A model generated the notes under the pieces. It saw only the letters and a list, made by a program, of their open reading frames with translations, did not search any database and had not been told where the DNA came from. A stretch of DNA of 24,613 nt from an uncultured Eubacterium sp. (GTDB taxonomy: Bacteria; Bacillota; Clostridia; Lachnospirales; Lachnospiraceae): NCBI GenBank assembly GCA_910586445.1, contig CAJUHV010000020.1:29439-54051 (forward strand). Direction: 5' to 3'. Each line of letters starts with the position of its first letter. The stretch's first letter is position 1. A program made the position numbers and the translations under genes. Of the stretch, positions 6,975 through 14,336 are shown in pieces.

Positions 6975-7025
6975 ACTGTATAAATTTGCGTAAAATGTAC
7001 AAGATAAGTTTGACAACTATACAGT
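6975..7025. promoter_or_regulatory. Candidate AbiEi operator: separated inverted repeat
   Basis: ACTGTATA (6975-6982) and its complement TATACAGT (7018-7025) flank the abiEi -35 box; extended, about 11 of 15 positions match. The AbiEi of Streptococcus agalactiae represses its own promoter by binding two inverted repeats, so these arms are candidates for the same job. Binding here is inference. Confidence 0.4.
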
Positions 7026-7039
7026 AAGAGGAATATAAT
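7010..7039 (+). promoter_or_regulatory. Strong promoter of the AbiE-like operon
   Basis: A perfect TTGACA (7010-7015), an 18-base spacer and a perfect TATAAT (7034-7039), with the RNA start near 7046 and a leader of about 38 bases. It is the closest match to consensus in the window, which fits a promoter that needs a repressor. Confidence 0.85.
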
Positions 7040-7083
7040 GTAAATATATACTCAAATCATGTTCGTGGAGCGGAAAAAATAGT

Positions 7084-7716
7084 ATGAGCGAAGAGAAAAT
7101 GACAAGGCAGGAAAAACGTGAAAAGCAGATTGCACAGATACAGGAGCTGATGGAAAAAAATGGCGGGATTGTAAAGACATCACAATTGTATACATTGGGA
7201 ATGGATTATCGCAGGATACAGACTTTTGTGGATTATGGCGTGATTGAAAGAGTAAAAAATGGATATTATGCGATGAATTATCATAAGAAACGGGAAGAAG
7301 ATATTATCGCAGCGATGTTTTCTGACTGCGTACTGAGTATGGAGAGTGCGTTATACTGCCATAAATATTTAAAGGTCAAGCCGTTTAAATGGACGATTGC
7401 CGTAGACAAAAATACTTCGAAATCGCGATTTAAAATAGATTACCCATTAGTGCAGCCGTATTATACAGAGCCGGAGGTGCTGCGGATGGGGATTATGCAG
7501 ATTGAATTTGGAAATTCTGAAATGACGATATATAGTAAAGAACGGCTGATCTGTGATGTGTTAAAATATGAAAACCGCATGGAGCGGGAAGACCTGCAGC
7601 AGGCTCTGAAAAATTTTATCATGGATAAAAATAAAGATATAGCAAAACTGCTGAATTATGCAAAAGAAAGAAAGGTATTGTCTAAAGTACGTAATCAAAT
7701 AGGAGTATGGCTGTAG
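7084..7716 (+). CDS. AbiEi-like antitoxin / transcriptional regulator
   Basis: A 210-residue protein of the type IV toxin-antitoxin AbiEi antitoxin family. Residues about 15-65 form a winged helix (GGIVKTSQLYTLGMDYRRIQ, then FVDYGVIERVKNGYY, the typical wing ending). A C-terminal antitoxin domain carries the family phrases MESALY, VDKNTSKSRFKIDYP, PYYTEPEVL and SKERLICDVLKYE. Characterised AbiEi proteins repress their own operon and neutralise the nucleotidyltransferase AbiEii, giving abortive infection or plasmid stability. The ATG at 7084 has a modest GGAG site upstream and a near-consensus promoter. The gene ends IGVWL-stop, and its last codons contain an AGGAG that in a compact operon would be the toxin's ribosome site. 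The next gene is now 299 bases away, behind a spacer with a MITE fragment. Family known; activity inferred. Confidence 0.85.
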   Translation: MSEEKMTRQEKREKQIAQIQELMEKNGGIVKTSQLYTLGMDYRRIQTFVDYGVIERVKNGYYAMNYHKKREEDIIAAMFSDCVLSMESALYCHKYLKVKPFKWTIAVDKNTSKSRFKIDYPLVQPYYTEPEVLRMGIMQIEFGNSEMTIYSKERLICDVLKYENRMEREDLQQALKNFIMDKNKDIAKLLNYAKERKVLSKVRNQIGVWL

Positions 7717-8015
7717 TTTTAATATTGGCTGTGAGGATGTGGACAGTTAAAAAGAAGTAGAGTACCAAGTGTGAAGCACATCTCACAGAAAGCATTTTTC
7801 AAACACGCTCCAGCGTTAATAATGTATACAAGAAAAAAGAAGTGAATCTATAATTGTGAAAATAATATTCATTGAGGATTATATTCGATGAATATTCTAA
7901 TAGGATAAAATAGAAATATATCTGTAATGTGAAAATGGATCATTATAGTGCATACATTTGGAAGAAATATAGTTATAATTCTTCTATAAATTAATAAATA
8001 GGAGTGTGGCTGACG
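7697..8015. repeat. 20-bp direct repeats bounding the abiEi-abiEii spacer
   Basis: The end of the AbiEi gene (20 bases at 7697-7716, including AATAGGAGTATGGCTG) recurs at 7996-8015 (AATAGGAGTGTGGCTG), directly before the next gene's ATG, with 3 mismatches. The offset is 299 bases. Either the sequence between was inserted with duplication of the junction, or a tandem copy was partly deleted. Confidence 0.8.
7763..7813 (+). mobile_element. MITE right-end fragment in the AbiE spacer
   Basis: ACCAAGTGTGAAGCACATCT through ATTTTTCAAACACGCTCCAG is the complement of the left part of the 21490 element, with the terminal CTAG mutated to CCAG. The other end is missing. The remainder of 7717-8003 is AT-rich and shows no gene. 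Confidence 0.8.
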
Positions 8016-8894
8016 ATGGGCAGGCTGTTGAATGAATCGTTTATCAGGCAGCGCAGTGAAGAGCTCCAGCTGCCTTTTGAAAATCTGCTGGCAGCATCTA
8101 TTTTGGAAGAAATTGTGCAGCGGATGATAGAATCAGAATATGCAGATTGTTTTTGGATGAAAAATAGTGCGAGGCTGAGCCTAGATCATTATCGAAGGAA
8201 AGTGGATTTAAATCTTACGTTTTTTATCCAGGAGTCAGAAAAACTGCATTATAAAAAGTCGGAAATCAGCAGAGTATGTGCAGAGCTGTTTCGGAATATA
8301 AAAAAAGACGCTGTTCACTGGAATTACAATATATGGATGGATTGGAATATTTTTTATATCAGCCTTACTGCGATGATTTCATCTGTAAAGGTGCCGGTTA
8401 AGATCAAGCTGGAGCATCATCAGGATGAACAGCTGAAGGCATATAGAAAAGATTTAAGATTAATTACAAATAATAATAAAATTATACAGATCAATTGTTT
8501 TCCAAGTGAGAATGTAGCAGCAGAAAAATTTTTGGATATTTTGGAAAAGCTGGAGCTGATGAATGATTTATCCGGCTATATGGAGATCTATGAGATTTTG
8601 AAAAAAGAAGCGCTGTCGGGACGGAAAGTTTGGGAGCTGGTGAATGAAGGATGTAAGGAGAGGGGGATCGCAGTAGAAAAAAGCAGGTTTGATTTGCTGC
8701 TTTCTTACCAGAACAGCAGTTTTATGAAAAAGAAGTGGAAAGCTTTTCTAAGACATGAAAAGAAAAAGGGGCCTGGATGGGACGAAGTACTGCAGATGAT
8801 AGATTTGTTTTTTTCAGTTATCTGGCAGCATATGTGCGAGAACTTAATTTATCTCGGAGACTGGATGCCGGAGCTGGGCAGATATATAGACTAA
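8016..8894 (+). CDS. Diverged AbiEii-like nucleotidyltransferase (putative toxin partner)
   Basis: 292 residues from ATG 8016, chosen because AGGAG lies 11 bases upstream; an in-frame GTG at 8004 overlaps that site and is less likely. Read against the AbiEii/AbiGii pattern (hydrophobic helix, KGG, R-x-S-x-D-I-D, a later beta strand, then P-x-E-x-x-x-A-E-K), the protein shows LAASILEEIVQRMIESEYAD (25-44), MKNSARL (48-54) where KGGT is expected, RRKVDLNLTF (60-69) where V-D-I-D is expected, KIKLEHH (129-135), and FPSENVAAEKFLDIL (162-176). Family members are metal-dependent nucleotidyltransferases thought to modify tRNA or another target. Here Gly-Gly is Asn-Ser and the second Asp is Asn66, so catalysis may be lost or changed. 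Its place right after an AbiEi gene supports the call. Alternative: an unrelated orphan protein. Confidence 0.6.
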   Translation: MGRLLNESFIRQRSEELQLPFENLLAASILEEIVQRMIESEYADCFWMKNSARLSLDHYRRKVDLNLTFFIQESEKLHYKKSEISRVCAELFRNIKKDAVHWNYNIWMDWNIFYISLTAMISSVKVPVKIKLEHHQDEQLKAYRKDLRLITNNNKIIQINCFPSENVAAEKFLDILEKLELMNDLSGYMEIYEILKKEALSGRKVWELVNEGCKERGIAVEKSRFDLLLSYQNSSFMKKKWKAFLRHEKKKGPGWDEVLQMIDLFFSVIWQHMCENLIYLGDWMPELGRYID

Positions 8895-9149
8895 AGAGCT
8901 ATATGGCAAAGATCTGGAGAGCAAAGATTTTGTGGAAATTCTATTAAAAAATAATCGAATATTTTTTGAAAATATCTAATTGAACATAGATGATAAAAGA
9001 AAGTAATTAAAAGAAATGAATTATTGAAAAAGAAAACACGGTTGTTTGAAAAATAACTGATAGGAAAGAAAAATAAAAAAGAAAATAATTTGAGTAGATA
9101 GAAATAAAAACAATAATAAGAAAGCGGTAAAAAAGACAACAATTGATAT

Positions 9150-10643
9150 ATGAAAAATAAAGAGTATGAATATCTAGATGAAAAATTAGCTGCATATGCA
9201 AAATCAGATTATTATCCATTTCATATGCCGGGACATAAACGGGCAGCGATGGATTTTGAAAATCCGTATCAGATTGATGTGACAGAAATCGATGGCTTTG
9301 ACAATCTGCACTATGCACAGGATCTGCTGCTCAGATCTCAGGAGCGTTTGAGAGGGCTTTATAAAAGTAAAAAAGCATATTTTATGGTAAATGGCAGTTC
9401 GGGCGGTATTTTAAGCGCAGTTGGAGCGCTGACAAAATGTGGAGATAAGATTGTTATGGCTAGAAACTGCCATAAATCGGTATATAACGCGGTAAAACTA
9501 TTCCAATTGAAGGCGCAGTTTGTCTATCCTAGACTGATGACATGCGGTATACAGGGCGGCATACAGGCAGATGACATAGAGCAATGCTTACAGATTCACA
9601 GAGACGCCAGGCTGGTAATTATCACATCACCCACATACGATGGAATCGTATCTGATATTCAGAAAATATCAGAAATTGCTAGAAAATATCATACATATTT
9701 AATTATAGATGAAGCTCATGGGGCACATTTTTCACTAAGTCCTTATTTTCCAGAGTCAGCAGTCAGGCTGGGAGCGGATCTTGTCATTCAGAGTCTTCAT
9801 AAGACACTGCCTTGTTTTACACAGTCAGCAGTGCTCCATATAGCTGGTGACAGGGTTGATTTCCATAAGCTGGAAGAGATGCTGCGTGTTTTTCAGACCA
9901 GCTCACCTTCGTATATATTAATGGCAGGAATGGAAAAATGTGTACGGATTTTGATAGATAAAGGAGAACAGCTGTTTGAAGCATATGCTGAGCGTCTGGC
10001 TGATTTTTATAAAAAATGCAGGAATTTCAAATGCCTTCGTGTGCTGACGGCTGATGATTATGACGCTGCATATTTTTTTGAGGCGGATCAGTCGAAAATA
10101 ATTATTAGTACAATGCACACGGCACTGAGCGGACAGGCGTTAGATCAAAAGCTGTCTGAAGAGTATCATTTACAGATGGAAATGTATTCGGCACAGTATG
10201 TGCTGGCTATGACCAGCATAATGGATCGTCAGGAAGGATTTGACCGGCTGTTTCATGCGTTATATGCCATAGACCAAGAGCAGCAGAGAGAGCTGCGTAA
10301 AGAATGTATTGATTGGGATAACAATACAAAGTATAATTATAATATGGATAATGATTTCAAAGATTTTTTAAAAAATGCATATGCTGAAAGAAAAAAGGTT
10401 TTGGAAATATCCGAAATTGACGATGATAATATAGTAGAAACAAATCTGGAAGACTGCGCAGGAGAAACCAGTGCAGAATATGTATATTTATATCCTCCGG
10501 GAATACCTATGATTGTACCGGGAGAAATTATTACACATGAATTGATCGAGCTGCTGAACCAGTGCCGTAAATTGCAGATGAATGTGCAGGGAACCAGGGA
10601 TCAGCAATATCGGAAGATACTTACTGTTGCACAGAAACGGTGA
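9150..10643 (+). CDS. Orn/Lys/Arg decarboxylase family PLP enzyme (YaaO/SpeA-like)
   Basis: A 497-residue fold-type-I pyridoxal-phosphate enzyme of the short, wingless type found in Firmicutes, which decarboxylates arginine, lysine or ornithine to the matching polyamine precursor; the substrate cannot be told from sequence. Evidence: HMPGHKR (25-31) near the N-terminus, the cofactor-binding GSSGG loop (near 83), DEAHGAHF (187-194; Asp187 contacts the pyridine nitrogen, His190 flanks it) and SLHKT with Schiff-base Lys218. The C-terminal domain ends with the family phrase YLYPPGIPMIVPGE. No strong ribosome site is visible before the ATG, but the conserved region begins at once, so the start is plausible. 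It heads the yaaR-holB-ricT block, 45 bases upstream of yaaR, the position yaaO holds near tmk-yaaQ-yaaR in Bacillus. The 255-base gap before it is A-rich with nothing recognised. Confidence 0.92.
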   Translation: MKNKEYEYLDEKLAAYAKSDYYPFHMPGHKRAAMDFENPYQIDVTEIDGFDNLHYAQDLLLRSQERLRGLYKSKKAYFMVNGSSGGILSAVGALTKCGDKIVMARNCHKSVYNAVKLFQLKAQFVYPRLMTCGIQGGIQADDIEQCLQIHRDARLVIITSPTYDGIVSDIQKISEIARKYHTYLIIDEAHGAHFSLSPYFPESAVRLGADLVIQSLHKTLPCFTQSAVLHIAGDRVDFHKLEEMLRVFQTSSPSYILMAGMEKCVRILIDKGEQLFEAYAERLADFYKKCRNFKCLRVLTADDYDAAYFFEADQSKIIISTMHTALSGQALDQKLSEEYHLQMEMYSAQYVLAMTSIMDRQEGFDRLFHALYAIDQEQQRELRKECIDWDNNTKYNYNMDNDFKDFLKNAYAERKKVLEISEIDDDNIVETNLEDCAGETSAEYVYLYPPGIPMIVPGEIITHELIELLNQCRKLQMNVQGTRDQQYRKILTVAQKR

Positions 10644-10688
10644 CATACGATATTATATTATTGTGAAAAAGTAAGGCGGTAGACTTAA

Positions 10689-11129
10689 ATGGATATTAAA
10701 GTAAATCAGGCATCAGCAATTGTGCCGACAGAAACTACAGCTCCAGTGGAAAATGGAAATGATGGATTTAAGTTTGCACTGACACATGCAATAGAAGATG
10801 CAGACTTACAGCAGCAGCTCGAAGCAATGCTGAAAGATATTACACATCAGGGAGAAATTATTGCACGCCATATGGATATCCGTGATATGAAAAAATACCG
10901 CGGAAAAATAAAAGAATTTTTAAATGAAATCATAAACAGGTCGCATAAGTTTTCCAGAGAGAATTTCTTAGACCGCAGGGGCAGGCACCGTGTGTATGGA
11001 ATTATCCGTCTGGTAGATGCAAATCTGGACGAGCTGGCGCAGGAATTGTGCGAGGAAGAAAAAGACCATATTAACATATTGAGCAAGATTGGAGAAATAA
11101 CAGGACTTCTGCTTGATATATTTACTTAA
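10689..11129 (+). CDS. yaaR: YaaR family protein (DUF327)
   Basis: A 146-residue soluble, helical protein of unknown function that in Firmicutes sits just upstream of holB. The conserved core runs from about residue 47 to the end: MLKDITHQGEIIARHMDIRD, YRGKIKEFLNEII, and the near-invariant RRGRHRVYGIIRLVDANLDEL, followed by a C-terminal helix. The first 30 residues are variable and disordered, as in homologues. A ribosome site, AAGGCGG, lies about 10 bases before the ATG. The gene starts 45 bases after the decarboxylase and ends 32 bases before the holB start, so it is probably co-transcribed with both. The assignment relies on conserved residues and gene order; no biochemical role is established. 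Confidence 0.9.
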   Translation: MDIKVNQASAIVPTETTAPVENGNDGFKFALTHAIEDADLQQQLEAMLKDITHQGEIIARHMDIRDMKKYRGKIKEFLNEIINRSHKFSRENFLDRRGRHRVYGIIRLVDANLDELAQELCEEEKDHINILSKIGEITGLLLDIFT

Positions 11130-11161
11130 AGATGATAAATGACTTAGAAAGGAGTGTTGTT

Positions 11162-12151
11162 ATGGTTGGATTTAAAGATATTATAGGGCATGAGCAGATC
11201 ATCGAGCATTTTCAGAATGCGATTACGATGGACAAGATCTCACATGCGTATATTTTGAACGGCCCGGATAAATCGGGTAAGATGATGCTGGCAGAAGCAT
11301 TTGCCGCAGCTCTGCAGTGTGAGAAAAAGGGGACGGAGGGCTGTCTGGAATGTCATTCCTGCAGACAGGCAGCCAGCCATAACCACCCTGATATCAAATA
11401 TCTGACACATGAAAAAATAAATACGGTATCTGTAAATGATATAAGAAAACAGATTAATCAGGACATTGTGATAAAGCCGTATTCCAGTACGTATAAAATA
11501 TATATTGTGGATGAAGCGGAAAAGATGAACCAGCAGGCACAGAACGCACTGTTAAAGACGATTGAGGAACCGCCTGCCTATGCAGTGATTTTGCTGCTGA
11601 CTGCAAATGCTGACAGTTTTCTGCCTACGATCCTGTCAAGATGTATCAGGCTGAATCTAATGCCTGTAGCAGATGAAAAAATACGAGAATATCTGATGAA
11701 GCATTATCAGATCCCGGATTATCAGGCAGAGATCAGCGTAGCTTTTGCACAGGGCAATGTAGGCAAAGCAATACAGCTGGCTTCATCCGATCATTTTAAT
11801 GAGCTGAAAGATTCCGCGGTACAGCTGGTAAAACGGATAAAAAGTGTAGATGTATATGAGCTTGGCGAGGTGATCAAGCAGATCAGTGAATATAAGCTGT
11901 CCATCAATGACTATCTGGACATTATGATGGTGTGGTATCGGGATGTGCTGATGTATAAAGCAACTATGGACATTAACGGGCTGATTTTCAAAGAGCATAT
12001 TTATGATATCAAAAAACAGGCGTCAAACAGTTCTTATCACGGCATTCAAAAAATATTAAAAGCATTGGATAAAGCAAAAATCAGGCTGAATGCCAATGTA
12101 AATTTTGATATTGTCATGGAGCTGTTACTGCTGACAATGAAGGAGAATTGA
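11162..12151 (+). CDS. holB: DNA polymerase III subunit delta' (clamp loader)
   Basis: An AAA+ subunit of the clamp-loader complex that opens the beta clamp and loads it on primed DNA. The start is set at ATG 11162 (MVGFKDIIGHEQ) because AAAGGAG lies 7 bases upstream; an in-frame ATG at 11132 lacks such a site and would add 10 unrelated residues. The product is 329 residues. It shows the clamp-loader N-terminus (FKDIIGHEQ), SHAYILNGPDKSGK (27-40; a P-loop variant, as usual for the weakly or non-hydrolysing delta'), zinc-binding cysteines Cys53, 61, 64 and 67, a Walker-B-like IVDEAEKM, ALLKTIEEPP, and TILSRC (sensor/Arg-finger region). The C-terminal third is the helical collar domain. The stop codon lies inside the first of four 34-base repeats leading to ricT. 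Confidence 0.95.
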   Translation: MVGFKDIIGHEQIIEHFQNAITMDKISHAYILNGPDKSGKMMLAEAFAAALQCEKKGTEGCLECHSCRQAASHNHPDIKYLTHEKINTVSVNDIRKQINQDIVIKPYSSTYKIYIVDEAEKMNQQAQNALLKTIEEPPAYAVILLLTANADSFLPTILSRCIRLNLMPVADEKIREYLMKHYQIPDYQAEISVAFAQGNVGKAIQLASSDHFNELKDSAVQLVKRIKSVDVYELGEVIKQISEYKLSINDYLDIMMVWYRDVLMYKATMDINGLIFKEHIYDIKKQASNSSYHGIQKILKALDKAKIRLNANVNFDIVMELLLLTMKEN

Positions 12152-12258
12152 TAGATGATAAGAGCTGATAATGAAGGAGAATTGATAGATGATAAGAGCT
12201 GATAATGAAGGAGAATTGATAGATGATAAAAGCTGATAATGAAGGAGAATTGATAGAT
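12137..12258 (+). repeat. 34-bp tandem repeat, four copies, each with its own SD and ATG, at the holB/ricT junction
   Basis: Units begin ATGAAGGAGAATTGATAGAT at 12137, 12171, 12205 and 12239. Every unit contains AAGGAG, 9 bases, then ATG (12155, 12189, 12223 and 12257). The first unit contains the holB stop (TGA 12149-12151). The last ATG starts ricT. Because 34 is not a multiple of three, the three upstream ATGs are in other frames: the first two give 15-codon mini-ORFs (12155-12202 and 12189-12236), and the third (12223-12288) overlaps the ricT start out of frame. Confidence 0.95.
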
Positions 12259-13162
12259 GATAAAAATTGTAGGAGTCAGATTCCGTAACGCGGGGAAAAT
12301 ATATTATTTTGATCCAGATGACATGGAAATGGAGACAGGCACTCATGTAATTGTGGAAACTGCCCGCGGTGTGGAATTTGGCGTGGTAATGATCCCTCCA
12401 AAGGAGGTGGAGGATGAAAAAGTGCCGCAGCCGCTGAAGCCGGTTATCCGTATCGCGACTGATGAGGATGAAAAACAGCAGCAGAAGAATAAGGAGAAAC
12501 AGGAAGGCGCTTATAAAATATGTCTGGAAAAAATCGAAAAGCATGGGCTTGAAATGAAGCTGGTACAGGCTGAGTATACATTTGACAATAACAAGCTGTT
12601 ATTTTATTTTACTGCAGACGGCAGGATTGATTTCCGCGAGCTTGTCAAGGATCTGGCTTCGGTGTTCCGTACCCGCATAGAATTAAGGCAGATCGGCGTA
12701 AGGGACGAAACAAAGATTTTAGGAGGTATGGGAATCTGCGGCAGGGAATTGTGCTGTTCTTCTTTTTTATCCGAATTTGTGCCTGTTTCGATTAAAATGG
12801 CAAAAGAGCAGAATTTATCACTTAATCCTACAAAGATATCAGGAGTCTGTGGAAGATTGATGTGCTGTCTGAAAAATGAACAGGAGACATATGAGTATTT
12901 AAACAGTACACTTCCAGAGATCAATGAATATGTTACGACAAACGACGGATTAAGGGGAGAAGTGCAGAGTGTCAGCGTGCTCCGCCAGCTGATTAAGGTG
13001 AAAGTGGATGTAAACGGAGAAAAAGAGCTGCGCGAATATAAAGTCAGTGATCTGAAGTTTAAGCAGAAACGGCATAAGGTAAAGCTGTCTGCGGAAGAGA
13101 TTAAAAAGCTGGCAGCGTTAGAAGACCGGGAAGGCAAATCAAAACTGGAGGATAACAAATAA
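12257..13162 (+). CDS. ricT: RicT / PSP1-domain regulatory protein (YaaT)
   Basis: A 301-residue PSP1-domain protein. In Bacillus subtilis RicT (YaaT) forms the RicA-RicF-RicT complex, which carries iron-sulfur clusters and stimulates RNase Y processing, affecting sporulation, competence and biofilm. Seen here: an N-terminal beta region (IKIVGVRFRNAGKIYYFDP), GVEFGVVM (38-45), a Lys/Gln-rich loop at 72-84, the PSP1 core with YFTADGRIDFRELVKDLA, and the cysteine-rich segment GGMGICGRELCC (Cys161, 166, 167) and GVCGRLMCC (Cys198, 203, 204), the likely cluster ligands. The start is the fourth of four repeated SD-ATG units, and translation of the preceding mini-ORFs could compete with or couple to it. 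RicA and RicF are not in the window. The TrmN6-like gene follows after 16 bases. Role inferred from family. Confidence 0.93.
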   Translation: MIKIVGVRFRNAGKIYYFDPDDMEMETGTHVIVETARGVEFGVVMIPPKEVEDEKVPQPLKPVIRIATDEDEKQQQKNKEKQEGAYKICLEKIEKHGLEMKLVQAEYTFDNNKLLFYFTADGRIDFRELVKDLASVFRTRIELRQIGVRDETKILGGMGICGRELCCSSFLSEFVPVSIKMAKEQNLSLNPTKISGVCGRLMCCLKNEQETYEYLNSTLPEINEYVTTNDGLRGEVQSVSVLRQLIKVKVDVNGEKELREYKVSDLKFKQKRHKVKLSAEEIKKLAALEDREGKSKLEDNK

Positions 13163-13178
13163 AACAGAGGGTAAAGCG

Positions 13179-13937
13179 ATGTCAGGACAAAGTAATTATG
13201 AAGATGGGCTGATAAAACAAGGTGAGCGTATCGATGAGCTGCAGCGCAATGGATATGCAATTATACAGAATCCAGAAAAGTTTTGTTTTGGAATGGATGC
13301 GGTACTGTTATCCGGCTTTGCGAATGTAAAGGAAAATGAGAAGGTGCTGGATCTTGGAACCGGCACAGGCATTATTCCGATCTTATTAGAGGCAAAGTCA
13401 AAGGGCAGGCATTTTACCGGGCTGGAAATACAGCCGGAGAGTGCGGATATGGCAGGCCGTAGTGTGCAGCTGAATCATTTGGAATCTAAAATAGACATTG
13501 TTACCGGAGATATTAAAGATGCTTCAAAATATTTTGGAGCATCTTCTTTTGATGTGGTGACAACGAATCCGCCTTATATGATTAACAGCCATGGATTAAA
13601 AAACGGGCTGGAGGCAAAGACAATTGCCCGGCATGAGGTCTTGTGTACATTGGAAGATATCATCCGGGAAAGTGCAAAGCTCCTGCGCCCAAAGGGAAGG
13701 TTTTATATGGTGCACCGCCCGTTCCGATTAGCGGAAATAATATGTACAATGACAAAGTACGGAATAGAGCCTAAGCGGATGAAGCTCGTCTACCCATATG
13801 TTGACAGGGAACCTAATATGGTGCTGATAGAAGGGCTCCGCGGTGGAAAAACACGAATGACTGTGGAAAAACCTTTAATTGTGTATGAAGAGCGTGGAAA
13901 ATATACGGATGAGATTGTTGAGATCTATGGATATTAG
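13179..13937 (+). CDS. tRNA1(Val) (adenine37-N6)-methyltransferase-like protein (YabB family)
   Basis: A 252-residue class-I SAM-dependent methyltransferase. The SAM-binding motif is VLDLGTGTGIIPILL (56-70), followed by the acidic strand end GLEIQ (81-85). TTNPPY (128-133) is the catalytic N-P-P-Y typical of enzymes that methylate the exocyclic N6 of adenine. The closest families are E. coli TrmN6, which modifies A37 of tRNA1(Val), and the uncharacterised YabB of Bacillus, which sits between yaaT and rsmI as here. The N-terminal QNPEKFCFGMDAVLLSGF is the conserved substrate-side segment. An AGAGGG site lies about 10 bases before the ATG. It is last in the co-directional block and is followed by a strong terminator. 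The true RNA substrate in this organism is not shown by sequence. Confidence 0.88.
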   Translation: MSGQSNYEDGLIKQGERIDELQRNGYAIIQNPEKFCFGMDAVLLSGFANVKENEKVLDLGTGTGIIPILLEAKSKGRHFTGLEIQPESADMAGRSVQLNHLESKIDIVTGDIKDASKYFGASSFDVVTTNPPYMINSHGLKNGLEAKTIARHEVLCTLEDIIRESAKLLRPKGRFYMVHRPFRLAEIICTMTKYGIEPKRMKLVYPYVDREPNMVLIEGLRGGKTRMTVEKPLIVYEERGKYTDEIVEIYGY

Positions 13938-13945
13938 TTAAATAT

Positions 13946-13990
13946 AAAAAGCGAATCGGCAGGGAGATTTTATATGCCGGTTCGCTTTTA
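13946..13990. terminator. Intrinsic terminator after the TrmN6-like gene, bidirectional
   Basis: GCGAATCGGCA (13951-13961) and TGCCGGTTCGC (13975-13985) form an 11-pair stem with one G-U pair. It is flanked by A-run 13946-13950 and T-run 13986-13989, so it can stop RNA from the operon (+) and from the small gene at 14003 (-). Confidence 0.9.
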
Positions 13991-14002
13991 TATTATTAAA
14001 AA

Positions 14003-14188
14003 TCACGGTTTTATATCTGCTAAATCGGTAACGCCTAAAAGTTCAAGACGTTTTTCAGTTACTTTGATTTTATAGTCAAGTACAGCGTTTTCTTCTTTAT
14101 TTGCAGCTTTAATTGTGTATAAATCAGCTAGGATCTGCAGCAGCATATCTTTTTTTTCATCAACTGTCATATCGTATAGTACCTCCAT
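14003..14188 (-). CDS. Small helical protein, 61 residues, unknown
   Basis: A minus-strand ORF, probably starting at ATG 14188-14186 (MEVLYDMTVDEKKDMLLQIL) because AAAGGAG (complement of 14199-14205) lies 10 bases upstream. A longer reading from ATG 14245 would add 19 residues across this ribosome site and is less likely. The protein is acidic, with charged helices throughout (DEKKDMLLQILADLY, then YKIKVTEKRLELLG), perhaps a helical hairpin, and ends LGVTDLADIKP. No signal peptide. I do not recognise the family. It sits where yazA and abrB are found in Bacillus, between the YabB-like gene and rsmI, but is unrelated to either by eye, and shares a bidirectional terminator with the operon. Confidence 0.65.
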   Translation of the reverse strand: MEVLYDMTVDEKKDMLLQILADLYTIKAANKEENAVLDYKIKVTEKRLELLGVTDLADIKP

Positions 14189-14213
14189 TATGTTTAGTCT
14201 CCTTTCGTTCAGA

Positions 14214-14242
14214 TTTACAACTATATTGAAATCTGATATAAT
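14214..14242 (+). promoter_or_regulatory. Promoter of rsmI
   Basis: TTTACA (14214-14219), a 17-base spacer and TATAAT (14237-14242), with a predicted start near 14249 and a leader of about 88 bases. This makes rsmI independent of the operon that ends at the 13946 terminator. Confidence 0.7.
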
Positions 14243-14336
14243 CACGTCATAGAGAGCGTCAAAATATTATGTTCTAATAAATATTGTACGTTCTGCTTTT
14301 GGAAAAGTCAATAAAAAGAAGCAGTCAGGAGTAATT

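Noticed and set aside
12137..12258. CRISPR-like repeat
   Set aside because: The 34-bp units are contiguous with no spacers.
12125..12544. 139-codon minus-strand ORF over the holB/ricT repeats
   Set aside because: It runs antisense to ricT and is kept open by the repeat composition; no ribosome site or domain.
12604..13260. 218-codon minus-strand ORF opposite ricT
   Set aside because: Shadow of a well-supported gene; Ser/Leu-rich translation without motifs.
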